Source: Pseudomonas helleri (lineage in GTDB: Bacteria > Pseudomonadota > Gammaproteobacteria > Pseudomonadales > Pseudomonadaceae). Taken from it: a DNA stretch of 64,000 nt. The notes beneath the pieces were generated by a model that searched no databases, was not told the DNA's origin, and saw only the letters and a list, made by a program, of their open reading frames with translations. The stretch covers positions 124,001 to 188,000 of the forward strand of contig NZ_JYLD01000007.1 in assembly GCF_001043025.1 (NCBI RefSeq). The letters are read 5' to 3'. The translations under genes and the position numbers were made by a program. Shown here in pieces: positions 45,219-52,380 of the stretch; position 1 is the stretch's first letter, and every line of letters begins with the position of its first letter.

Positions 45219-45935
45219 ATGACCGTTGATTCCGTATCGCCATCCCACACCGCGACTGAAAACCGCTTTGAGTTCTACTGGCAGCAGCAAGGCGAGTGGG
45301 TAGAAGAACCGAATCAGCGTCGTGGCGGTGAAAGTGGTGTACAGCGGATTCACGAGGCCAATGGCCGCTTGCTCTATGTCAAACGTCAGGTCGGACACAC
45401 CTACCGCAGCTGGCGTTACCCGTTGGGTCGCCCGACGGTATTGCGTGAGCGTGACGCGCTGCTGGCGTTTAACCGTTTAGCGGTGGGCGTGCCAGAACTG
45501 GTGTATTGCGGGGCGCAACAAGGTGCAGATAAACAATGGCGCGCATTGTTGGTTACCGCAGCGCTGGAAAATTTTATTGAAATAGACAACTGGTACGCTG
45601 CCGGTGAACGTGAAATTCGCGGTGAAGCGGTACATGATCGGGTGCTTGAAACCATTGCCACGACCTTGGCACGCATGCATCTGGGCCGATGGCAGCATGG
45701 CTGCCTGTATGCCAAGCATGTGTTTGTCCGGGTGACCGGCAAGGGTGAAAGTGCTCAAGTCGATGTGGCGCTACTGGACCTTGAAAAGAGCCGACAACGG
45801 CTGACGGCCCGCAAGGCGGCCGCGCACGACCTCAAACAGCTGCGCCGCCATTCGTCGTGGAACACCGACGACTGGAACAAACTGAACTACTTTTATGAAA
45901 AGGTGTTTGGCAGCGCCATCAAAGGGTTACGGTGA
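45219..45935 (+). CDS. inaA: InaA/WapQ-like lipopolysaccharide kinase family protein
   Basis: 238 residues, small kinase-like protein of the lipopolysaccharide-kinase (Kdo/WaaP) family. Visible blocks: glycine-poor N-lobe with RLLYVKRQVGHTYRSWRYPLGRPTVLRERDAL, LARMHLGRWQHGCLYAKHVFV (catalytic loop HG-x-L/C-Y), and VALLDLEKSRQRL (DFE-type motif). Named for inducible by non-permeant weak acids. Expected to phosphorylate a core sugar at the inner membrane face. ColR-regulated in other pseudomonads. Its stop overlaps the next start (TGATG). Confidence 0.82.
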   Translation: MTVDSVSPSHTATENRFEFYWQQQGEWVEEPNQRRGGESGVQRIHEANGRLLYVKRQVGHTYRSWRYPLGRPTVLRERDALLAFNRLAVGVPELVYCGAQQGADKQWRALLVTAALENFIEIDNWYAAGEREIRGEAVHDRVLETIATTLARMHLGRWQHGCLYAKHVFVRVTGKGESAQVDVALLDLEKSRQRLTARKAAAHDLKQLRRHSSWNTDDWNKLNYFYEKVFGSAIKGLR

Positions 45936-46156
45936 TGAAGCGAGAAATAGCACGAGGTTTGTTTTTGTTGGGCTCTCTGGCCATTGCCACGGCGGCAGTG
46001 GCGGCGTGGCAGCCGCCCGTGATGCAGGTATTGAGCAGTGCGCAATTCGACGCGCAATGCCCGATCCCGCGCGTGGCCAAAGTCGCGATAGACGCCAAGC
46101 CCGATCACGACCTGTTGCTGTTTATGTATGGAATGAAGCAGGGAATGAGGCCGTAA
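45935..46156 (+). CDS. Small exported protein, last gene of the ColR operon
   Basis: 73 residues from ATG45935, one-base overlap with inaA (TGATG), so translationally coupled. It has an N-terminal hydrophobic segment (GLFLLGSLAIATAAVAAWQ, about 8-26) that is probably a signal peptide cut after VAA. The rest, about 48 residues, has one Cys and ends GMKQGMRP. No known domain. The tight coupling to warA-inaA suggests a role in the same envelope response. Confidence 0.6.
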   Translation: MKREIARGLFLLGSLAIATAAVAAWQPPVMQVLSSAQFDAQCPIPRVAKVAIDAKPDHDLLLFMYGMKQGMRP

Positions 46157-46164
46157 TAAACAAG

Positions 46165-46257
46165 CCGTAGTCGCTGCCGAAGGCTGCGATGAGGTCCGCA
46201 GGGCCTTCAACAACTGGAGGCGCTGCGCGCCTCATCGCAGCCTTCGGCAGCGGCTAC
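46165..46257. repeat. REP-type inverted pair
   Basis: CCGTAGTCGCTGCCGAAGGC and its inverse GCCTTCGGCAGCGGCTAC are separated by 53 bases, with CTGCGATGAGG / CCTCATCGCAG continuing the stem inward. Lies between convergent operons. Confidence 0.85.
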
Positions 46258-46267
46258 AAATATTGCT

Positions 46268-47362
46268 CTACACAACGTGTAGATGATTATCCCAAAGCCC
46301 CGACGGCAGCTCCAAAGGCTTGGCCATCAGCTCGCTTTTACGGCAATCGTAAAAGCGGCAGCGGCCTTGCCCTGACGTCACCACAAACCCGTCTTGCACG
46401 GCACCGACGCCCGCACAGTCCGGCAGGGGTGCATCCAGGCGCAACGCGCCGCTGTCCAGGTCCCAGACAAAAAACCGGTTACCCCGCGGCGCCGTCAAGG
46501 CCACCAGGCGCAACTCACTGTGTACCGCCACGCTGGCCGTGTAATGGCCCATGGCACGCAATTGCGGCTCCGCCACCGGGAACGGCTGAAAAGGCTGGCC
46601 GGGGCGCTTGATGGCCAACAACTCGGACAATTCGTGGGCGTCGCCCATAAACTGCTGACACGCGACGACGGTGCCGTCTGTGGCAATGCCCAGATGACGC
46701 ACGCTGTTCATCTGCTGGCTCAGGGTTTCTTTGCTCAGCAACGTACCGTCACGCTGCATCAGTACCAGGCTGGGCTCCATCGCATTGAGGTTCATCTCAA
46801 CCCGGCTTTCAGCTTCGGTACGAATGCCACCGTTGGCCACCACCAGGGTTTCACCATCAGGCATCCACGACACTTGGTGCGGACCCACGCCGTGGGTCGG
46901 GATTTCGCCGCTGTGCACCAGGCGCTCGCCTTCAAAGCGGTAAACCCCCAACAGACCGCGCCCCGGATCGCTGGTGTCATTCTCGGTGGTGTACAACCAC
47001 TCGCCGTCTTTATGGATCACCGCGTGACCATAAAAATGGCGATTGGGCAGCGAGGTGATGGTTTGCAGCAATTGCCCGTCCTTGAGGCTGATCAGGTAAC
47101 TCTCAGTCCCTGGGCGGCGTGCCACAAACAAGGCAATCGGCAACGTCGGGTGGTTGATGATGTCATGGCAGCGCTGGTTGACCCGGGTGCTGAACACCTG
47201 GGTGCCATCCAGGCGATAGCCCACGGCAAAGTGATTGCCGTCGACATCGTCACGGGCACTCAAGAGCAGCGGGCTGCGGCCTTGTTTGGACAGCGACCAG
47301 CCACCCAGGGTAATGGCACTCAGCAGTAAACCGCCGAGCTTGAGAGCTTGCCTGCGCATCAT
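46268..47362 (-). CDS. DUF1513 protein with Tat-type signal
   Basis: 364 residues counted from ATG47362, which has AAGGA seven bases upstream; TTG47380 and ATG47377 overlap the imelysin stop and are alternatives. The N-terminus MMRRQALKLGGLLLSAITLGG is a twin-arginine-like signal (RRQALK). The rest looks like a seven-bladed beta-propeller of repeated short strands (HFYGHAVIHKDGEWLYTTEND; GVGPHQVSWMPDGETLVVANGG). DUF1513 genes accompany imelysins and di-haem oxidoreductases in pseudomonads and likely act in periplasmic iron handling. No catalytic residues recognised. Confidence 0.8.
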   Translation of the reverse strand: MMRRQALKLGGLLLSAITLGGWSLSKQGRSPLLLSARDDVDGNHFAVGYRLDGTQVFSTRVNQRCHDIINHPTLPIALFVARRPGTESYLISLKDGQLLQTITSLPNRHFYGHAVIHKDGEWLYTTENDTSDPGRGLLGVYRFEGERLVHSGEIPTHGVGPHQVSWMPDGETLVVANGGIRTEAESRVEMNLNAMEPSLVLMQRDGTLLSKETLSQQMNSVRHLGIATDGTVVACQQFMGDAHELSELLAIKRPGQPFQPFPVAEPQLRAMGHYTASVAVHSELRLVALTAPRGNRFFVWDLDSGALRLDAPLPDCAGVGAVQDGFVVTSGQGRCRFYDCRKSELMAKPLELPSGLWDNHLHVV

Positions 47363-47376
47363 CGAACCATCCTTCA

Positions 47377-48441
47377 TCAATCGCCGTCGTTGGCGTTAAA
47401 GCCCAGTTGAATGCCCAGCGCCTTGGCCAGTTCGCCTTCGTGCAGACGGTGCACGACGTTGAGGCTGTCGTAGATGGCATTCAGTTGCTCGCGGCCAGCT
47501 TCATCAGCCAGCAGCTCATTGAGGGAGCGCTGATTGTCGTTGAACAGCTTGAGGGATGTCGCGTAAGCAGCGTCGATCTTGTCAGCCAACGGCTTTTGTT
47601 CAGCAGGCAACAGGCCGCGCAAGCCTTTGTTGTCGACCCCGGCCCACACGGTTTGCGCCGCAGCGAGGCTGGCCGCAAGGCTTTGCAGGGACGCCTGGCT
47701 GCGCCATGCGTCGGCTTGCAACGGTTGCGGGATGCCTTTGCTCTGACGACCCATCGGTGTGCCGAGCTTCTTTTTCAGGGTGTCGAGTGCTGTTACCTGT
47801 ACACGCAGCAGATCGGCGATGGCCTCGTGAGAATCGGCGTAGCGCTGGTTCGGGAACTTGGTCATTTGCGCCAACATGCCGTCAGTGCTATTCCAGCTTG
47901 CCAGGATCTCTTCGGCCAGTTGCTTCTGACGCTCGCCAATGGCGGTCAGCAGCGGGCAGTAACGGGTTTTCTGCGCGCTGTCAGCCAGGTCGATATTGCT
48001 GTCGAACAAAATGTACTCATAGGCCGACAGGCCTTGCACGACAACGCTGGACTTGGCCAGCGCGGCGGCATCGATCTGTGGTTGAGCCACCACCAGTTGC
48101 TCAACCTGACGGCCGACCAGGTTCTTTTTGTCTGGCCAGAACTGCACTTGCCACGAGCGATTGCCTTCAGCCAGTGGGCCAATCAGCAACGGTTGCAGTT
48201 CAGCCCAGGCTTTTTGTGCGTGCAGGAAGTCGGCGCGAGCAGTTTCAAGCGTCTCTTTACCTTCGCAGTAAGCCAGTGCGCTGATCGCCAGTTGGCGGTC
48301 GGCCTCAACCCAGCGGCTGTAGGTCGGCAGAATCACCTGCTTGGCGATAGCTGCCGAAGTGACGGCTTGCTGATCTTGCGGCGAGCAGGCTGCCAAAGCG
48401 ATAGCGGCCAGGCTGGTGAACAAAAGTTTGGGTCTGAACAT
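47377..48441 (-). CDS. Imelysin-family lipoprotein with altered GxHxxE motif
   Basis: 354 residues with a lipoprotein signal (AAIALAACS). Helical imelysin/EfeO-type fold, proposed to bind iron in the periplasm. The family motif GxHxxE reads GLSAYEYILF here, so the His is replaced by Ser while the Glu is kept. It follows the di-haem oxidoreductase gene by 26 bases and abuts DUF1513. Proteolytic activity claimed for the founding imelysin is doubtful for the family. Metal binding may be weaker or different in this paralogue than in the intact one at 50860. Confidence 0.82.
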   Translation of the reverse strand: MFRPKLLFTSLAAIALAACSPQDQQAVTSAAIAKQVILPTYSRWVEADRQLAISALAYCEGKETLETARADFLHAQKAWAELQPLLIGPLAEGNRSWQVQFWPDKKNLVGRQVEQLVVAQPQIDAAALAKSSVVVQGLSAYEYILFDSNIDLADSAQKTRYCPLLTAIGERQKQLAEEILASWNSTDGMLAQMTKFPNQRYADSHEAIADLLRVQVTALDTLKKKLGTPMGRQSKGIPQPLQADAWRSQASLQSLAASLAAAQTVWAGVDNKGLRGLLPAEQKPLADKIDAAYATSLKLFNDNQRSLNELLADEAGREQLNAIYDSLNVVHRLHEGELAKALGIQLGFNANDGD

Positions 48442-48467
48442 GTCGGGGTCCCCGATCTTATAAGGCG

Positions 48468-49889
48468 TTAAAGAGAATTCAGGAACGCCAGCAACGCAGC
48501 GCGCTGCTCGGCATTAAATTGCAACACCTGCTGCTTGGCCGGTTCGGCCTCACCGCCGTGCCACAGCACGGCTTCGAGCAGGTTGCGTGCACGACCATCG
48601 TGCAAAAACTGAGTGTGCCCGCTCACGGTCTTGGTCAAACCAATGCCCCACAGTGGCGGTGTGCGCCAATCGCTGCCCGAGGCGGCGAACTCGGTGCGGT
48701 TATCGGCAAGGCCCGGCCCCATGTTGTGCAGCAGCAAATCGCTGTACGGGTAAATGACCTGATTGGCCAGCTCTGGTTCGGCGGCGTTGGCCGAGGTGGT
48801 GAATTTTGGCGTATGGCACGACACGCAACCGGCCTGATAGAACAGGTTTTTACCGGCCAGCACCTGCGGCGAATCGACATCACGGCGCGCAGGCACGGCG
48901 AGGTTGCGGGTGTAAAACTCGACGAGACGCAGAATGTTGTCACTGACCTCGGGTTCGCCATCCGGGCCATTGCCGTTGGGCGCTGCCAGGCAGTCGGTTT
49001 GCGCGGGGGTGCAATCATCAAACGGTCTCAGGCTGGTGGTGAGCCCCATATCACCAGAAAAGGCGTGAACATTTTGTTGATTGAGGTTCGGTTGCCCTGC
49101 TTTCCAGCCAAAACGGCCTAAAACCGTCTTTTGCTGAGCGTCATCCCACACCCGGTTAGGCCGCCCGTTAATGCCCGCGTCATTTTTGTTGGCCGCAGCA
49201 TTGGCCAGAATCGCTTCTTCGGGGATAGCTTCAAGCAGCCCCAGGCCAATCATCGGCGGGGCAATGCGCGCCGAGAAGCGCGTGTCGGGATGCATGGGCC
49301 CGTAGCCTAACTGAGTGATCTGCAGCAAGGGCTTGCGCAACTGGACTTCGGTGCCGTCCTTGAAGCGTACAGGCACGGCTTCATAGTCCACCCGCACCTT
49401 GCCTTCCGGGGCGACACCGGGCACCGCCATGTCTTGCAACTGGCCACCGTACACCGGCTCGGGGACGATGCCGGTTTGCTCGATCAGCTTGGCGTATGTG
49501 GGCTCATTGGGGATCGACAGACGCACCAGCATCGACACCGCATTCTTGGCATCAGGTGCTGGCGGATGCCCACGGCCGTCGCGGATATGGCAGTTTTGGC
49601 AGGCATTGGTATTAAACAGCGGGCCTAGCCCGTCACGAGCCGTGGTGGTGGAAGGTGCAATCACCCACGGGCTGCGGAAAAAACTGTTGCCGACGCTGAA
49701 ATCCAGCCGTTGAGTGGGCGACAGATTCGCAGATGGCATCGAAAAGGCATTGCGATCGGTTTTAAACACCGTCGTGCCCCCTCCAGAGCGGGCTTCGCCG
49801 GGCTCGGGTTGAGTAAAGCGCGGCGCCTCATCACAGCCAGCCAGCCCCAAGGCCAGCAGCAAAGACAGGCGCAGAGGCAACGAAGGCAT
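48468..49889 (-). CDS. Di-haem oxidoreductase (DUF1111, c-type cytochrome)
   Basis: 473 residues from ATG49889, with a lipoprotein-type signal (LLALGLAGCDE). Two CxxCH haem sites: CQNCH (97-101) in the N-terminal part and CVSCH (355-359) in the C-terminal part. The layout resembles di-haem peroxidases (MauG/CcpA relatives), but the family is annotated 'thiol oxidoreductase'. The pairing with imelysins suggests redox chemistry on periplasmic iron. First gene of the run DUF1111-imelysin-DUF1513 on the minus strand. Confidence 0.87.
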   Translation of the reverse strand: MPSLPLRLSLLLALGLAGCDEAPRFTQPEPGEARSGGGTTVFKTDRNAFSMPSANLSPTQRLDFSVGNSFFRSPWVIAPSTTTARDGLGPLFNTNACQNCHIRDGRGHPPAPDAKNAVSMLVRLSIPNEPTYAKLIEQTGIVPEPVYGGQLQDMAVPGVAPEGKVRVDYEAVPVRFKDGTEVQLRKPLLQITQLGYGPMHPDTRFSARIAPPMIGLGLLEAIPEEAILANAAANKNDAGINGRPNRVWDDAQQKTVLGRFGWKAGQPNLNQQNVHAFSGDMGLTTSLRPFDDCTPAQTDCLAAPNGNGPDGEPEVSDNILRLVEFYTRNLAVPARRDVDSPQVLAGKNLFYQAGCVSCHTPKFTTSANAAEPELANQVIYPYSDLLLHNMGPGLADNRTEFAASGSDWRTPPLWGIGLTKTVSGHTQFLHDGRARNLLEAVLWHGGEAEPAKQQVLQFNAEQRAALLAFLNSL

Positions 49890-50097
49890 CAAACGTCCAG
49901 ACCAGTGAGCAAAATCGAGGGGCGAAAGTTTATCAGGGAAGGTGAATTGAAATAAGAGGAATTAGCGTTTGGTTGAATCGATCAGGATCAGAGCCTACAG
50001 GCTCAGTAATGCAGCAGGTATTTCCCACCTGATAATCAGATACAAGCGATATACGTCTTTTTTCGCAAAGTTCATGCTGGTTAAAAACGGAGCGAAC

Positions 50098-50256
50098 ATG
50101 AAAATACTTATGGTCTTAGTCACAGTGATGGCCGTTTCTGCGTGCACAAACAGCCGGCTATCTCCTAAAACCTACAGCCCAGAACTTGCTTATAAATGCC
50201 AGACAGACCCCTATGGTTCTTATTGTCTGCAACCCCCGGCCGCGATAAAGAACTGA
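50098..50256 (+). CDS. Small lipoprotein
   Basis: 52 residues from ATG50098 with GGAG nine bases upstream. KILMVLVTVMAVSAC is a lipoprotein signal (lipobox VSAC), then a short mature part with two further Cys (YKCQTDPYGSYCLQPP). The frame is open further upstream, but without a ribosome site. Function unknown; similar tiny lipoproteins are common in pseudomonads. Oriented opposite to its neighbours. Confidence 0.65.
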   Translation: MKILMVLVTVMAVSACTNSRLSPKTYSPELAYKCQTDPYGSYCLQPPAAIKN

Positions 50257-50280
50257 CAATACTCTGTTCGACTTTCCCAC

Positions 50281-50353
50281 TGTAGGAGCGAGCTTGTCTC
50301 GCGATCTTTTAAACATCAAAAGATCGCAGCCTTCGTGCCTCGACAGCTCCTAC
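50281..50353. repeat. REP-type palindrome (hybrid)
   Basis: Left arm TGTAGGAGCGAGCTTGTCTC, then GCGATCTTTT / AAAAGATCGC, right arm diverged (AGCCTTCGTGCCTCGACAGCTCCTAC). A mixture of the two REP subtypes seen in the window. Confidence 0.85.
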
Positions 50354-50804
50354 GAAAGCAGGTTGCGCTGTTTTTGATTTGGTTGTTGATCTTGATCTTA
50401 GAGGCCCCGTTAAACCACGCTGGCCGAACGCAGGTTTTGCGCAGTGGGTAACCCGGCAGGACGCCGGGTTAGCCGCGACACGGCCAAGGATGGCCGATCG
50501 CGGCGGGCCCACGGAGCAATGCCTGTGGTGAGGGCATGCCGAGCCTCAGCGAGGCACCGAGGGGTTGGGGCAAAAGCGTTTTGGTTACTTTGCCGCTTTT
50601 GCAAAGTGACGCGGCGTAAGGCCGGAACCCTAAGTGGCCGTTGCCGCAGCAATGGATATGTACCCAAGAATGCCGAGATGGATGGTTTCACGGCTGCACG
50701 CAGCCGATCGCAGCCTTCGTACCTCGTCAGCGACTACAGTACCCTGTTTGCTGCGCGACAGCGCGGCATCGAAGGCGAGGCCCCTCCTACCGTTTGAACG
50801 GCGC
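50354..50804. other. Non-coding block of palindromes between small lipoprotein and imelysin
   Basis: No gene is supported. 50440-50640 is GC-rich with short palindromes (AACCCGGC-N8-GCCGGGTT at about 50452-50471; AAAAGCG-N16-CGCTTTT at about 50573-50602). It looks like a dispersed repeat of the kind that generates spurious Arg/Pro-rich ORFs in Pseudomonas annotation. A half REP lies at 50691-50737. Confidence 0.5.
50691..50737. repeat. Half REP element
   Basis: CGATCGCAGCCTTCGTACCT followed by CGTCAGCGACTAC, one arm of the REP family, with CGGCTGCACGCAGCCG as a small hairpin in front. Confidence 0.6.
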
Positions 50805-50834
50805 ACAAAAAAGGCGACCCGAAGGTCGCCTTTT
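50805..50834 (-). terminator. Terminator of the imelysin gene
   Basis: Stem AAGGCGACC-TTCG-GGTCGCCTT, followed on the minus strand by TTTTTGTG. 26 bases beyond the stop at 50860. Confidence 0.92.
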
Positions 50835-50859
50835 GCGTCTCTCACTCACACATCGCCCA

Positions 50860-52206
50860 TCAGAACTCGTGGTCAGCGTTGTCCGGGTTCAGGTCGCTGA
50901 TGCCCAGCTTGCCTGCGGCTTGTTCGATAGCGGCGGTCTGTTTGACCAGGGCTGCGATGGCATCACGTACCACCTGGTTGCCCGCTTCGTTGCCCGCAGC
51001 GATCAACTGGTCGTAGTGCTCGCCCTTATTGGCGAGGTCTACCATGACCTGGATCTTGGCTTCGGTGTCAGCCAGGTCGGATTTCAGGGTGGCGTCTGTG
51101 ACCGGGTCAACGACGACGACCAGCGACGACAGGCTTGGGCCGGTCATTTTGCTGCCGTCAGCACGTACGTACTCACCCAGGTACACGTTACGAATGCCTT
51201 TGGCGTCGTAGAAGTGCGAGTTGTGGGTGTTGTCGCTGAAGCAGTCTTGCTCGTCTTCAGGGGAGTTGGCTTCCAGCGACACTTTCATGCGCTCACCGGC
51301 CAGTTCGCCCAACGACAGGCTGCCCATGCCAAACAGCATTTTGCGCAGGCCGTTTTGCGCAGGCTCAGCTTCGAGCGAGGCGCGGTAGTTGTCAGGCACG
51401 TTTGGCGCCCAGTTGCCGACCATTTCAGTCAGGTCGTTGACCAGCAACTGGGTCACGGCTTTCAGGTAGGCACGACGACGATCGTTGTGGCCGCCGGTTG
51501 CGCCTTCGCCTTCCAGGTAGTCCGAAGCAGGGCGGTCGCCCGCGCCCGGGCCGGTGCCGTTCAGGTCCTGGCCCCACAGCAGGAATTCAATGGCGTGGTA
51601 GCCGGTGGCGACGTTGGCTTCGGAACCGCCCAGCTCATTGAGGCTGGCCAGGGTTTCCGGGGTGATTTCAGTCACGTCGATCTTGTCTTCGCCCACCTGG
51701 ATCTGGGTGTTGGCGATGATGTTGGCGTTTGCCCCGGGGTTGCCCAGTGCGCCGCTGTAGGTGGCGTCAACGTAGTCGATCAGGCCTTCGTCCAGCGGCC
51801 AGGCGTTCACTTGGCCTTCCCAGTCATCAATGATGGTGTTGCCAAAGCGGAACACTTCGCTTTGCAGGTAAGGGACGCGCGCTGCAATCCAGGCCTCACG
51901 TGCGGCCTTCAGGGTGTCGGCATTGGGCTTGGCCAAAAACGCGTCGATGGCGGTTTGCAGGGTTTTGGCGGTGGACTCGGCGTCGCTGTACACGGCATGC
52001 ACCATGTCGGCGTAATGCGCGACAACGGCTTTGGCTGCGGCGTCGTTAACTTGCGCGCCCGAAGCATCAGTGGCTGGCGTAGCAGGAGTGGTCGCTGCGG
52101 CTGGCGTAGGTGCTGTGGCTGTTTTTTCTTTGTCTTTGTCGCCGCAACCGGCGAGTGAAATAGCAATGGCCAGCAGACTGGCGGTAGCCAGGGGCAAACG
52201 AATCAT
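50860..52206 (-). CDS. icmP: Imelysin-family iron-regulated lipoprotein (IcmP-like)
   Basis: 448 residues from ATG52206 (AGGA nine bases upstream; a longer frame lacks a ribosome site). Lipoprotein signal LLAIAISLAGC, then an Ala/Thr/Pro linker (about 25-50), then a helical imelysin domain with the intact motif GYHAIEFLLWGQ (GxHxxE) and NDRRRAYLKAVTQLLVNDL. P. aeruginosa IcmP (PA4370) is an outer-membrane protein of this family near bifA, as here. The N-terminal linker suggests a surface- or outer-membrane-anchored iron-binding domain. Confidence 0.85.
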   Translation of the reverse strand: MIRLPLATASLLAIAISLAGCGDKDKEKTATAPTPAAATTPATPATDASGAQVNDAAAKAVVAHYADMVHAVYSDAESTAKTLQTAIDAFLAKPNADTLKAAREAWIAARVPYLQSEVFRFGNTIIDDWEGQVNAWPLDEGLIDYVDATYSGALGNPGANANIIANTQIQVGEDKIDVTEITPETLASLNELGGSEANVATGYHAIEFLLWGQDLNGTGPGAGDRPASDYLEGEGATGGHNDRRRAYLKAVTQLLVNDLTEMVGNWAPNVPDNYRASLEAEPAQNGLRKMLFGMGSLSLGELAGERMKVSLEANSPEDEQDCFSDNTHNSHFYDAKGIRNVYLGEYVRADGSKMTGPSLSSLVVVVDPVTDATLKSDLADTEAKIQVMVDLANKGEHYDQLIAAGNEAGNQVVRDAIAALVKQTAAIEQAAGKLGISDLNPDNADHEF

Positions 52207-52271
52207 GGGCGAACATCCTGCTTCGAGTGGTGGGACAAGCATGCGACGGCACGCAAAACGTGCGACATGAT

Positions 52272-52290
52272 GCGAAAGATATGCATTTTG
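52272..52290 (-). promoter_or_regulatory. Possible Fur box upstream of the imelysin gene
   Basis: GCGAAAGATATGCATTTTG matches about 12 of 19 positions of the Fur consensus and has dyad character (ATGCAT centre). It is 66 bases before ATG52206. Low confidence, since 12/19 is near background in AT-rich leaders. Confidence 0.3.
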
Positions 52291-52380
52291 TGTAAAGGGT
52301 TACGCCTGTAAATATTTCCTATTTACTTCTGCACCAAGCCTTGGTTGATGTGGCCTTGGTCAAAATCTTGAAACATAAAA

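Noticed and set aside
50410..50691. 93-codon Arg/Pro-rich minus ORF
   Set aside because: Lies in a palindromic repeat-like block with no ribosome site; a typical spurious ORF.
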